Source of the DNA: a virus
Direction: 5' to 3' (one strand)
Virus record (IMG/VR): IMGVR_UViG_3300028844_002501
Span: 1 to 64,000 of that record
Length of the DNA stretch: 64,000 nt
In this document: positions 47,082 through 55,159 of the stretch, piece after piece
Position numbering within the stretch: position 1 is the stretch's first letter
Layout: every line of letters starts with the position of its first letter
The notes under the pieces: model-generated
Databases searched by the model: none
The model's input: only the letters and a program-made list of their open reading frames with translations
What the model was told of the DNA's origin: nothing
Program-made: the position numbers and the translations under genes

Positions 47082-47333
47082 GTGTCACCGAAAACAATCG
47101 AAAGAGTAAAATGGCTCGCTACATTTATGTTTGTTTGTGCGGGAACACTCATATCTTTAAATCTACCAGAATCTAAGTATGCATTCCCATTGTTTGCAAC
47201 AGGACATTTGATTGCAATTTACGTTTTTGTGACATTGAGAGATAAACCACTAATTGTACAAAACATATTTTTCTTATGTATTGATGTGATAGGAATCTAT
47301 CAGTGGCTAATAGCGCCTACACTTTCTTCTTAA
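47082..47333 (+). CDS. Small integral membrane protein with three predicted helices
   Basis: An 83-residue protein starting at GTG with GAGGGAG 7 bp upstream. Three hydrophobic stretches are visible: ATFMFVCAGTLISL, PLFATGHLIAIYVFVTL and IVQNIFFLCIDVIGIYQWL, with a basic N-terminus (KTIERVKW). The last segment resembles the IQN.FFL...IGIYRW pattern of small PnuC/YgjV-like inner-membrane proteins. It follows the terminator of the structured RNA, so read-through may be needed for expression. Its 3' end overlaps the convergent GIY-YIG gene by 17 bp. Function is unknown. Confidence 0.65.
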   Translation: MSPKTIERVKWLATFMFVCAGTLISLNLPESKYAFPLFATGHLIAIYVFVTLRDKPLIVQNIFFLCIDVIGIYQWLIAPTLSS

Positions 47334-47754
47334 CGCTGTTTAGATACTCAGTAAGAATCTTAGAACTTCCTACTCGTACATTGATAATACCATTATAGTA
47401 CTCATCTGTCTCAAGCACTCTACGGTCAAATTGTTCTTTTGCTTCTACGTAACTTAGTGCGCCGCGACTCGGGCAATAGTGTAGAATTTCACGTGAAAAT
47501 TTATCGGGGCCTAATTTTTTTACATCCGCATTCAAATGGTCAGACGAACCCCAATAGGTTCTCCAATCACTTTCTTTATAACCACGCCTTTTATTCTTTT
47601 TTCCTTTAAGAGGAGGTTTAGTGGTTTTAAATCTTGCTAACTTCTTACCTATGTATTTTCGGTCATTTGTAAGATTCGTAATAAGATATACAAATCCCTC
47701 AACATTATCAGGTAATTCATTTACAACTTCATTGTTATATGTCCATTCACTCAT
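47317..47754 (-). CDS. GIY-YIG family endonuclease-like protein
   Basis: A 145-residue protein with GFVYLITNLTNDRKYIGKK as the GIY-YIG motif. The YWGSSDHLNADVKKLGPDKF and the later EAKEQFDRRVLETDEYYN segment give the conserved Glu and Asn of the family. A basic insert (KPPLKGKKNKRRGYK) is typical of the phage version found in many T4-like genomes. It may be a homing-type or host-DNA-degrading nuclease. No ribosome site precedes the ATG at 47,754; an inverted repeat lies 25 bp upstream. Confidence 0.82.
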   Translation of the reverse strand: MSEWTYNNEVVNELPDNVEGFVYLITNLTNDRKYIGKKLARFKTTKPPLKGKKNKRRGYKESDWRTYWGSSDHLNADVKKLGPDKFSREILHYCPSRGALSYVEAKEQFDRRVLETDEYYNGIINVRVGSSKILTEYLNSVKKKV

Positions 47755-47778
47755 GGTAATAATTATTCCATACTTTAA

Positions 47779-47794
47779 TAGGTCTAAAGACCTA
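47779..47794. repeat. Inverted repeat upstream of the GIY-YIG gene
   Basis: TAGGTCT, two bases, AGACCTA: a 7-bp perfect dyad 25 bp before the start codon. It could be an operator or an mRNA hairpin hiding the start region. Confidence 0.4.
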
Positions 47795-48415
47795 ATATCT
47801 TCGTAAATTTCTTTTCGCTTTGCTCAAAGAAGATTTCCTCGATATTTATTTCTTCCATATAATTATATATCAATATTATAAAATCATTATATTTTAATTA
47901 CTTGTTCGGTTTGGAAGACACAATTGCCCATCCACTGGGCAACTGCAAATGAAACTTGTTCTTGCTCATCAGATTCTATGTCTAAGTTAGCCACTAGCAA
48001 TGGCGAGGTCGGTTGACGATTCCCTCATAACTTAGTATTGCGTCTTTCGACTCAACGGCACCTCAATTAGTCTACATAGAATAAAAATCTAATCGAAGTT
48101 GGTAGTGCTTTAAAACCTACCAGCGGTTTGTACATTTCTGTACGGTAAATACTAGTCATTCAATTACCTTTAGAGTAACGAATGTTAAAATACGAAATAT
48201 CTCTTTGTGGTTTACGAGAAGCAGTGTCGGATTTCACCCAACTTATCCGAACGTATGTATAATATACGCCCTCAATCCCGAGTCGGCAACCCGACTAACA
48301 GTTCCACTATGTATTGCCTTATTAGAATCATTATTAGCCTTAATATCTTTAGATTTTGTATCAGATTTGGGAATTTTTATTAGAATTATATCGATTTGTA
48401 TTAGTTATGTTGAAC

Positions 48416-48444
48416 ATACTAACATAGTGGAAAAGGGATGTCAA
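48416..48444 (-). promoter_or_regulatory. Sigma70-type promoter reading into the non-coding stretch
   Basis: TTGACA (48,444-48,439), a 17-bp spacer ending in TGT and TAGTAT (48,421-48,416): the same design and the same -10 hexamer as the structured-RNA promoter at 46.84 kb. Confidence 0.7.
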
Positions 48445-48471
48445 CCTTTTTTGTAACTTTTTTTGTATTTT

Positions 48472-48693
48472 TTATAAAATAGGTGTTCCAGCCTTCTTAC
48501 TCAACTCAAAATTGTCTTTTACTATTTCGTTTAAGTGGCTTATATGAGTAACAGGCATTTCGTGGAGTTCTGATATACTGACGCCACCTCTCATATACCA
48601 AGTCAATTTCAGCAAGGATTTGTGTAGACTATCAAGTGATTTCTTATAAGACTCTTGTTTGTCCTGGATTTCTTTGCCGCTGGCAGTCTTCAA
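48472..48693 (-). CDS. Baseplate hub assembly protein, gp51-like or frameshift extension of gp26
   Basis: A 73-codon frame whose only early start is TTG at 48,693, 5 bp after the gp26 stop. The segment LLKLTWYMRGGVSISELHEM with VKDNFELSKKAGTPIL recalls small hub-assembly proteins of T4-like phages, but I am not certain of the T4 counterpart. The frame is -1 relative to gp26 and a slippery heptamer lies at the end of gp26, so it is probably made as a gp26 fusion of about 357 residues. The weak TTG and lack of a ribosome site support this. Free translation at low level is the alternative. Confidence 0.6.
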   Translation of the reverse strand: MKTASGKEIQDKQESYKKSLDSLHKSLLKLTWYMRGGVSISELHEMPVTHISHLNEIVKDNFELSKKAGTPIL

Positions 48694-48698
48694 CCAGC

Positions 48699-49547
48699 CT
48701 AGGAAAAATTTACAGGGTTTAACTCAAAGTTTACTTTATCTGGCTTCTTACATTCTTCGCAAACAAATTCAAAGACACTCAAGTCTGTTGTTTTTATATC
48801 GAGTGAGTCTATTTTATTTTTTACGTCTTTAACAACCGAAGTGGGAACATTATCTATGAATTCTACAATATGTTCATACTCATATACATCACCTTCTGGT
48901 GTTTCTATCTTGTGGATAGAATTGATAAGCAAATCTACATTCTGTTTTGATACTTTTCTAAAACTGATTGCAAATTGTTTTGCCATTTCTAACTCTGCAT
49001 TTTCTTCGCCTGCATTACTTTCCGCAGTTTTTTGAATACTATTCAATATTCTAGCCTGTTCAACATCAATTAGTGCTAATCTAGTAACACTTTCAAGTTT
49101 TGGCGGCTGTATATGAATTTTTAAATCCCCCCATTCTACTGGTTCTAGTTTCTTTACTTCTGGAAACTTCTCAAGTATCTGGTTTATGTCGATATTATAT
49201 TCAGCCTGTGCTTCACAGTGAGAACACGTGTGTAGGTGTGATATATCCTTGCCATATGTTGCAAGTTTTATTGCCAAAAATAGCAATTCTGCATCTACGT
49301 TGCATAATTCTCTAGGTTCTGGAATAGTTGGCACACAACTTTTGATTAGTTCTACAAACGCTTCACCATTAAGAAGTGCATCGGGATTTGTCATTGATAT
49401 CTCATCAATTGCAGTCATTGGCAAAATGCCAATCTCATCCAATACAGTTTTTTCTATTTCTGGATTAAATGCTCCGGCTGTCGGAATTTGTACATATAGT
49501 TCTGGTTTACGAAAATATCCTGCTAGAGGATTTGATTTGTCGCTCAT
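48699..49547 (-). CDS. gp26: Baseplate hub chaperone gp26-like
   Basis: A 282-residue protein similar in order and type to gp26 of marine T4-like phages (T4 gp26 has 208 residues). The N-terminus KSNPLAGYFRKPELYVQIPTAG and a Cys pair in CSHCEAQAEYNID are characteristic; a second pair, CEECKKPDKVNF, lies at the C-terminus, so a zinc-binding fold is likely. gp26 helps build the baseplate hub. A late box lies 75 bp upstream, overlapping the divergent transcription unit. The last codons contain a -1 slippery site that may extend the protein. Confidence 0.7.
   Translation of the reverse strand: MSDKSNPLAGYFRKPELYVQIPTAGAFNPEIEKTVLDEIGILPMTAIDEISMTNPDALLNGEAFVELIKSCVPTIPEPRELCNVDAELLFLAIKLATYGKDISHLHTCSHCEAQAEYNIDINQILEKFPEVKKLEPVEWGDLKIHIQPPKLESVTRLALIDVEQARILNSIQKTAESNAGEENAELEMAKQFAISFRKVSKQNVDLLINSIHKIETPEGDVYEYEHIVEFIDNVPTSVVKDVKNKIDSLDIKTTDLSVFEFVCEECKKPDKVNFELNPVNFS
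48705..48711 (-). promoter_or_regulatory. Candidate -1 ribosomal frameshift site in gp26
   Basis: A AAT TTT in the gp26 frame fits X XXY YYZ; the TAG stop follows after one further codon, and the -1 frame runs on into the 73-codon ORF. Confidence 0.6.
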
Positions 49548-49559
49548 TTTATTTCCTTT

Positions 49560-49567
49560 GATAAATA
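49560..49567 (+). promoter_or_regulatory. T4-type late promoter box, plus strand
   Basis: GATAAATA followed by C, about 104 bp before the tape-measure-like gene. It faces the minus-strand late box at 49,622-49,629, so the two transcripts overlap at their 5' ends. Confidence 0.5.
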
Positions 49568-49621
49568 CAGTATAAGTTAATTAATTAGATAAATTAAATA
49601 CGAACTAAATTATCTAATTAA

Positions 49622-49629
49622 TATTTATC
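49622..49629 (-). promoter_or_regulatory. T4-type late promoter box for gp26
   Basis: GATAAATA on the minus strand, 75 bp before the gp26-like start. Confidence 0.5.
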
Positions 49630-49670
49630 TTTAATAATAACTACGAAGTTTTTGATAATAGAGAGTAGAC

Positions 49671-51722
49671 ATGGCAGAAGAACAAGACGTACATATTTCC
49701 AGTATTAGTGGTACTATTGCCGCATGGAGCAGTGAAGCAACTGCGAAAAAGATGGAGGGCGTGTTAACCAAAATAGCAGGCCAAAATGCCTCTATAATGC
49801 AGTTATTAAATGCTACTAAAAATGGAACACAACTTTCAACAAAAGAATTGGCAAAGATTAGTGCTGATATAAGAAAGCAGGACTCTACTGCCAGAAAGAG
49901 TGAACAGGTAAACAAGGCAGACAGAACAAGAACTCAACAACAAGAACAGAAACAAACAGGAATATTATCTAATATTCCAATTGGATTAAGAGATGTTGTT
50001 TCTGAATTAAAAGCAAACGAGAGAGCAGAAAAGAAAAGAGCCAATATTTTAAAAGACTTGATGGCTAAAGGTATGGGCAGAAGTCAAGCAGAGTCAGTTA
50101 TAAAAAGAGGTGAGGCACGAGAAAAGTCTATAGAATTGATGAAAAGTGCTGGCAAAGTAGGCGCCCTCGCTGTTGCAACTGGTAGCGGAGTCCAAGAAGC
50201 CCAAAGAGTTGCTTTCAGTGAAAGATTTGACATGGTCCGAGAGATGAGACAGTCGGGTTTATTACATGGATTTGAAGTTGCTGGAAAGGGTTTTATTGAT
50301 ATCAGTAGAACTATTAGTAAAACTAATTTTACTTTTGGTGAAGCCTCAGATTTTGTTTCTAAGTTTTCTAAAGTAGTTGGAATTAATGGCGTAAAAGGTA
50401 CATTAGATTTTGTTCACGCTCTTGCCTCACCAGATGACCAAGACGGAATGATGCAGAGAATGGGTATGGAGTTTAGCCAAGTAACAAACATGGCAGGGCA
50501 ATACCTTGAGACGTTACGAATTTCAGGTCAACTTCAAAATATGTCTGACCAGCAAATGAGACGAGGCATGGATAGTTTCATGTCGAATGTTGAAATGACT
50601 GCAAATGTATTAAAGGTATCAATCGAAGAAGCCGCGGCAATGATGACGGGAGTATCTGATTCAGATGCTGGTCTATTGAATACAATGCCGGCAGAACAAA
50701 GAGACACAATACTGTCAGCAGTTCAGAGTATGAATGCCCAAGGCATGGGACCATTGGCAGATTTGTTGAAATCAAGGCTAACAGCCGGGTCAGAACAAGC
50801 ATTTGTTTTATCAGCACAGTATAACGAAATGGCAAATAGTGCATTAGGAAGAGAGTTATTAGATTTTACTAATCAGTTGGCACCAATACTTGAAAATGAA
50901 GGAGATGCGGCGTTTCAAACTGCATTAGCAGAAATGATGGGACCCTTTGCACAAAATTTCTTATCACAGGCATCAACTGGCGGACAAAGAGCATTGATGA
51001 TTGGCGATGAACAGTATGCGGCAATGGTTGGCGAGTTTATGAAAGTGGCTCAAACTTACCAAGATGCAAATAAAGGAATTCAAAAACCACAAGGCGAAGA
51101 TATAACAGAACTATTGAATCGTGAACAACAACGTCAAGCGGCAGTGTTGGCAGAAGATGCAATGAACGAATTGTTGCCCCTTTTTGTAGAAAACTTACAG
51201 GATTTGACAAAAGTAAATAGAGAATTTGCTGAACAGGCAAACATAACATTAAAAGAATTGAAAGGTGTTGTTGGATTTGCGGCAGACGTTGGGACTACAT
51301 TTGACGTAATTAAGTCAAGTATTGCAACATTCTTCTTAGATGTGTTCGAAAATTCTGAGGCAAACGCTCCTGTTAACACAATCGAAATGAGTAACAATGA
51401 GCGAAGTAGATTAAACTTGGATAAGAATTCAACAAAAGATGATGTCACAACGGCATTAGCAAATCAACGTATTGATACTCAAATTATTTTGAACGAAGTT
51501 AACGAATTTGCAAAGAAAATTGAAGATGGTGAATTTGGAAGCATGAATACGGAAAATTTAGTGGACTTAATAGAGCAAAGAAACAGGCAAAACAAAACAT
51601 ATCGTTCATCTGAATTTAAATCAGTAGACGCCGAAACCCAAAGTCTTAGAGACGAATTGACGAAGCAGATGCTGGAGAATAGTGCGGCACTTGCCAAATT
51701 GATAAGCGAACTGAACAAATAA
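49671..51722 (+). CDS. Tail tape-measure-like protein (gp29 position)
   Basis: A 683-residue, almost entirely helical protein, Gln/Met/Ala-rich with no Cys. Its N-terminal ~130 residues are coiled-coil-like and charged; a hydrophobic region near residues 160-175 (GKVGALAVATGSGVQ) and two further amphipathic stretches follow. This make-up is that of tape-measure proteins; in T4 the role is held by gp29 (590 residues), which also lies by gp26. Direct similarity to gp29 is not evident to me, so the call rests on composition and place. A late box lies upstream and the portal gene follows. Confidence 0.5.
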   Translation: MAEEQDVHISSISGTIAAWSSEATAKKMEGVLTKIAGQNASIMQLLNATKNGTQLSTKELAKISADIRKQDSTARKSEQVNKADRTRTQQQEQKQTGILSNIPIGLRDVVSELKANERAEKKRANILKDLMAKGMGRSQAESVIKRGEAREKSIELMKSAGKVGALAVATGSGVQEAQRVAFSERFDMVREMRQSGLLHGFEVAGKGFIDISRTISKTNFTFGEASDFVSKFSKVVGINGVKGTLDFVHALASPDDQDGMMQRMGMEFSQVTNMAGQYLETLRISGQLQNMSDQQMRRGMDSFMSNVEMTANVLKVSIEEAAAMMTGVSDSDAGLLNTMPAEQRDTILSAVQSMNAQGMGPLADLLKSRLTAGSEQAFVLSAQYNEMANSALGRELLDFTNQLAPILENEGDAAFQTALAEMMGPFAQNFLSQASTGGQRALMIGDEQYAAMVGEFMKVAQTYQDANKGIQKPQGEDITELLNREQQRQAAVLAEDAMNELLPLFVENLQDLTKVNREFAEQANITLKELKGVVGFAADVGTTFDVIKSSIATFFLDVFENSEANAPVNTIEMSNNERSRLNLDKNSTKDDVTTALANQRIDTQIILNEVNEFAKKIEDGEFGSMNTENLVDLIEQRNRQNKTYRSSEFKSVDAETQSLRDELTKQMLENSAALAKLISELNK

Positions 51723-51732
51723 AGGTAAACGG

Positions 51733-51761
51733 TTGACAATGTATACAAAATATGTTAATAT
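51733..51761 (+). promoter_or_regulatory. Sigma70-like promoter upstream of gp20
   Basis: TTGACA (51,733-51,738), a 17-bp spacer ending in TGT and TAATAT (51,756-51,761), 21 bp before the gp20 ATG. It has no late box nearby. Confidence 0.6.
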
Positions 51762-51782
51762 AGATAAAATTAGGATTAAATT

Positions 51783-53477
51783 ATGACTTGGAAAAAGTAC
51801 TTTAAAACATATGATGGTGTTCCACGCCCATCTGCGGAATCTGGACCCGCTACAAATAATGCGTCTAGTTCAAAATATAGCAGTTGGTTACCTGAAGTCT
51901 ATATGGGACAACCCAATAGAGTACAGCGTTATGGACAATATGACCAAATGGATATGGATTCTGAAGTCAATGCGGCATTAGATACGATTGCCGAATTTTC
52001 TACACTATTCAGTGAAACTACTAAATTGCCATTTAACATTCAATACAATGATGACCCATCGTTTACTGAAAACGAAATTCTTCAGAAATCACTACGTCAG
52101 TGGTGTTCAATGAACAAAATGAACCAACGCATTTTTAGAATTTTTAGAAATACAGTTAAATATGGTGACCAATTATTCGTAAGAGACCCAGAAACATATA
52201 AGTTATATTGGGTAAATCCATCAAAAGTTGAAAAAGTTGTCGTAAACGAGGGCAAAGGTAAAAAGATTGAAGCATATTACATTAAAGATTTAGATATCAA
52301 TATGCAAAGTCTTAACATCACAGCAGACACAGTTAAATTATCACAGACGGGCCATCAAAAGATGGGTATTCCTAACTCGACTGCTGGTATGCAACAAAGT
52401 TATTCTTCTGGTGCTCCAGAAGGTTCACGTTTCGCACATGATGTTACTACAACAGCAATTGATGCCAAGCATGTTATTCATGTATCTTTAAGTGAAGGTA
52501 TCGACCAATACTGGCCTTTCGGCACAAGTATGCTTGAGCCTGTATTTAAAGTATACAAGCAAAAAGAATTATTAGAAGACTCAATTATTATCTATCGTGT
52601 GCAACGTGCGCCAGAACGTAGAGTATTTTATATTGATGTTGGTGATATGCCGACACATAAAGCACGTCAACACTTAGAACGTATTAAGAATGAAATTCAT
52701 CAACGTAGAATCCCATCTAAAACTGGTGGCGGTGCTAACGTTGTTGATAGTGCATATAATCCACTATCAATTATGGAAGATTACTTCTTTGCTCAAACGG
52801 CTGAAGGTCGTGGTTCTAAAGTTGAAACACTTCCAGGTGGTGAAAACTTAGGTCAAATTGATGACTTGAAGTTCTTTAATGACAAACTACTAAGAGGTTT
52901 GCGTGTTCCACCAAGTTACTTGGGTGGCATGGATGCAAATGGTTCTGCATTTAACGATGGTAGAACTGGTACTGCAATGATACAAGAGTTTAGATTTACA
53001 AAATATTGTGAAAGACTACAACAACTTATTGTTGAAGAACTAGATAACGAATTTAAGATGTTCTTAAAACACCGAGGTGTTCAGATTGAAAGTAGTTCTT
53101 TCGACTTATCATTCAATGTTGTTCAGAACTTCGGTAAGTATCGTCAAGCAGAAGTAGACCAAGTAGCAATGAATGTGTTTACGAGTGTTGAAGGCGCAGA
53201 TTACATCAGTAAGCGTTTTGCAATGAAGCGTTTCTTAGGATTATCTGAAGAAGAAATCTTAGAAAACTCAATGCTATGGAAAGAAGAACGTAACGTTGAT
53301 GACCCACTTCAAGGAAGCGATGACGGACTTAAGGGTGTTGGAGCATCTCCGGGACCAGCAGGTGGTGACTTTGATATGGGCGGTGAGGACTTTGATGACT
53401 TAGAAGATGAAACCGAAGAAGGCTCAGTAATATCTGGTGATGAGAATACAGAAGCAGAAACCGATGATATTGCATAA
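51783..53477 (+). CDS. gp20: Portal protein gp20
   Basis: A 564-residue protein (T4 gp20 has 524). Family hallmarks are present: RYGQYDQMDMDSEVNAALD near the N-terminus, PFNIQYNDDPSF, VRDPETYKLYWVNP, YRVQRAPERRVFYIDVGDMP, EDYFFAQTAEGRGSKVETLP and LRGLRVPPSYLGG. The C-terminal 50 residues are acidic and Gly-rich, probably disordered. The portal forms the dodecameric ring through which DNA is packed. It is the first gene of the head block. Confidence 0.95.
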   Translation: MTWKKYFKTYDGVPRPSAESGPATNNASSSKYSSWLPEVYMGQPNRVQRYGQYDQMDMDSEVNAALDTIAEFSTLFSETTKLPFNIQYNDDPSFTENEILQKSLRQWCSMNKMNQRIFRIFRNTVKYGDQLFVRDPETYKLYWVNPSKVEKVVVNEGKGKKIEAYYIKDLDINMQSLNITADTVKLSQTGHQKMGIPNSTAGMQQSYSSGAPEGSRFAHDVTTTAIDAKHVIHVSLSEGIDQYWPFGTSMLEPVFKVYKQKELLEDSIIIYRVQRAPERRVFYIDVGDMPTHKARQHLERIKNEIHQRRIPSKTGGGANVVDSAYNPLSIMEDYFFAQTAEGRGSKVETLPGGENLGQIDDLKFFNDKLLRGLRVPPSYLGGMDANGSAFNDGRTGTAMIQEFRFTKYCERLQQLIVEELDNEFKMFLKHRGVQIESSSFDLSFNVVQNFGKYRQAEVDQVAMNVFTSVEGADYISKRFAMKRFLGLSEEEILENSMLWKEERNVDDPLQGSDDGLKGVGASPGPAGGDFDMGGEDFDDLEDETEEGSVISGDENTEAETDDIA

Positions 53478-53480
53478 ATA
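53473..53480 (+). promoter_or_regulatory. Late promoter-like box across the gp20 stop codon
   Basis: CATAAATA followed by C, 7 of 8 matches, overlapping the gp20 TAA and 55 bp before the next start codon. Confidence 0.4.
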
Positions 53481-53534
53481 CAATGAGCCAAGGACGTAAT
53501 TGTTCAACTACTAATTCAATCAAGGAGAAAGCAA

Positions 53535-53837
53535 ATGGCAGTAACACAAACAATAACCATATCGAAAGACGATGGTACAGCATATTCGGCTATGAATGAC
53601 CTAACATCAGCAATGTTCACCGAGTGTTCAATGCCTGATGAAGTTAACAATTTTATAGCAACATGTACTTCAGAAGGAACATGTTCCAATTCTACAGTTT
53701 TATCAGAAGATGGCACAACTGTAACTATTACAAGAGTTTGGGATGACGCAAAATGGGCAGAATTTGACGCAATGTCAAGTGGTGATTTTGATGCGGCAGC
53801 CGCAGGCTGGACAGTAACATCTTCAGACGACTCATAA
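53535..53837 (+). CDS. Small protein of unknown function in the head block
   Basis: A 100-residue protein with GGAG 8 bp before the ATG (53,535). It is Thr/Ser/Asp/Ala-rich, contains three Cys (FTECSM, ATCTSEGTC) and looks beta-rich in the first half. The C-terminus is acidic (VTSSDDS). I do not recognise it. Its place between the portal and core genes, in the same orientation, suggests a head-associated role such as a decoration protein or a core component. Confidence 0.6.
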   Translation: MAVTQTITISKDDGTAYSAMNDLTSAMFTECSMPDEVNNFIATCTSEGTCSNSTVLSEDGTTVTITRVWDDAKWAEFDAMSSGDFDAAAAGWTVTSSDDS

Positions 53838-53872
53838 TCGTATTAAGAAATTTTTAAAGACGGGCAAGTATA

Positions 53873-54103
53873 ATGAAATATATTGAGATAAACGAAAATT
53901 ATTCTCCAGAGGATGATGAATTCAACAGTATTGACCTAGAAGACACTCGTAAGACACGTTTGACTCTTGCCCATCTTTCTAAATTAAGAAAAATAAGAGA
54001 ATACAGAAAGTTTCAGAAAGCATCAGAAGATGCACAAGTTAAAAAACAGTACGGCCCATCAGAAGAATCATCAGGTGGTTCTGCTGGCTCACTCGACTTA
54101 TAA
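53873..54103 (+). CDS. Small conserved head-block protein (gp68-like position)
   Basis: A 76-residue protein. The central LTLAHLSKLRKIREYRKFQK is a basic helix that I recall as typical of a short conserved gene between gp20 and gp67/21 in T4-like marine phages. The N-terminus is acidic and the C-terminus Gly/Ser-rich. In T4 the corresponding interval holds the prohead core genes 67 and 68. A core-assembly role is inferred from position. Confidence 0.6.
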   Translation: MKYIEINENYSPEDDEFNSIDLEDTRKTRLTLAHLSKLRKIREYRKFQKASEDAQVKKQYGPSEESSGGSAGSLDL

Positions 54104-54166
54104 CGCTGTAAATCTCATTATTAAGTATAGTTTTAAATAATATCAAAACTTACTAAATATCTTAAG

Positions 54167-54184
54167 TTCGGTGAAAAAACCGAA
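54167..54184. other. Small hairpin upstream of the core-protein gene
   Basis: TTCGGT and ACCGAA arms around a 6-nt A-rich loop, followed by an A run on the plus strand. It lacks the U tract of a terminator in that direction. It lies in a 244-bp non-coding interval before the gp67-like gene. Confidence 0.35.
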
Positions 54185-54231
54185 AAAAATGCTCATTTCC
54201 GAGTATTTTCCCAATGTACTTACATAATCCC

Positions 54232-54239
54232 CATAAATA
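54232..54239 (+). promoter_or_regulatory. T4-type late promoter box of the core-protease-capsid block
   Basis: CATAAATA followed by C, 109 bp before the gp67-like start codon at 54,348. Confidence 0.5.
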
Positions 54240-54347
54240 CTTGTGTATGAAACCCATATATACTATTTCGTAGTATATGTAAGTTCGTTTCTATAACCCG
54301 CCGCAATTGTAGTGGCTATGAAGAAAATATTATTAAGGAGACTTATA

Positions 54348-55133
54348 ATGTCAAGAAGTACACTAGAACAAGTGCTAGAATTGTTAATCAATGAAGAGAA
54401 TGCAAAAGCAGAATCGCTTTTACATGACTTTGTTGTTGAACAGGCACGACAAATCCACGAGGATTCTCTTAACGAAAGCGACACAGTTGTAGAAGAAGAA
54501 CTTGAGGAAATTGAAGAAACAGAAGAGGTCGAATCTTTAAACGATGATATCGAAGAAGATTCTGACGAAATCGAAACAGAAGAAATCTTTGACGATGAAG
54601 ACGTTTCTGATGAAGAGGCTGAAGAAGACTTAGAAATGAGTGATGAAGAGCCAGCAGAAGAAATCGAAGACAGAGTTGAAGACCTAGAATCAGCACTATC
54701 AGACCTAGAAGCAGAATTTGAAAAAATTATGGCTGGCGAAGATGATGCAGAAGATGAAGGTGAAGAAATGGATATGGGCGATATTGATTTAGATATCGAA
54801 GAGCCTGAAATGGAAGAATCAGTTGAAGAAGTTGTCGAAGAAGCAGACGAAACTGAGGAAGACGCTGTTGAAGAAGCCGCATCTGAAGATTTGGACGAAG
54901 AAACAGAAGAAAAGTTGGAAGAGTATACTATTCCAGCAACTGCTAAAGAAGGCGATGATGGAGAAGGTTCTTCACCAGTAGCCAAAGATGGCGGCGCAGA
55001 CGAAAGTGGCGCGGCACCAGTTGGACAAAACGATGGTAACACATCAGGCGGTTCAGCATCAGCAGAAGATATGAAAACAGGTAATGTAAACACAGTTGGC
55101 AACAAGAAAGCGCCAGCACCGAAAAAAGCCTAA
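54348..55133 (+). CDS. gp67: Prohead core protein, gp67-like
   Basis: A 261-residue protein, extremely acidic in the middle (long Glu/Asp runs, residues ~40-190). The N-terminal helix STLEQVLELLINEENAKAES and the following HDFVVEQARQIHEDSL recall gp67 of T4, which is 80 residues with the same order of a short helix and an acidic tail. The C-terminus is Gly/Ser/Ala-rich, ending KKAPAPKKA. The frame is open from 54,312; the ATG at 54,348 is chosen because AAGGAG lies 9 bp upstream. The core is built inside the prohead and later cut by gp21. Confidence 0.75.
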   Translation: MSRSTLEQVLELLINEENAKAESLLHDFVVEQARQIHEDSLNESDTVVEEELEEIEETEEVESLNDDIEEDSDEIETEEIFDDEDVSDEEAEEDLEMSDEEPAEEIEDRVEDLESALSDLEAEFEKIMAGEDDAEDEGEEMDMGDIDLDIEEPEMEESVEEVVEEADETEEDAVEEAASEDLDEETEEKLEEYTIPATAKEGDDGEGSSPVAKDGGADESGAAPVGQNDGNTSGGSASAEDMKTGNVNTVGNKKAPAPKKA

Positions 55134-55159
55134 GTAATAAACTCTTTTAGGAGAAACCA

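Larger units (their letters stand above)
47755..48471 (-). other. 717-bp non-coding stretch with promoter and hairpins
   Basis: No convincing gene on either strand. On the minus strand a promoter (48,416-48,444) would start a long leader reading toward the GIY-YIG gene. Visible structures: a 7-bp hairpin (TTGCCCA/TGGGCAA, 47,924-47,942), an 8-bp stem at 48,094-48,124 that pairs better on the plus strand, TCGGAT/ATCCGA at about 48,230-48,255, and AGTCGG/CCGACT near 48,282-48,297. Two very short minus frames, 47,887-47,994 (35 codons, GTG) and 47,784-47,858 (24 codons, ATG), have protein-like composition but no ribosome sites. No tRNA cloverleaf could be drawn. Confidence 0.5.

Noticed and set aside
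47880-48130. Possible transfer-messenger RNA on the minus strand (GCT AAC start and a GCAGTTGCC stretch resembling a tag end)
   Set aside because: The frame continues past the tag-like end without a stop, and no tRNA-like acceptor and T-arm pair could be drawn.
48205-48456. 83-codon hydrophobic frame on the plus strand
   Set aside because: TTG start without a ribosome site, composition explained by AT-rich non-coding DNA, and it lies antisense to a promoter and hairpins.
54263-55105. 280-codon Ser-rich frame on the minus strand
   Set aside because: A shadow of the Glu/Asp-rich gp67-like gene: GAA/GAT runs read as TTC/ATC and TCT on the other strand. It has no promoter or ribosome site.
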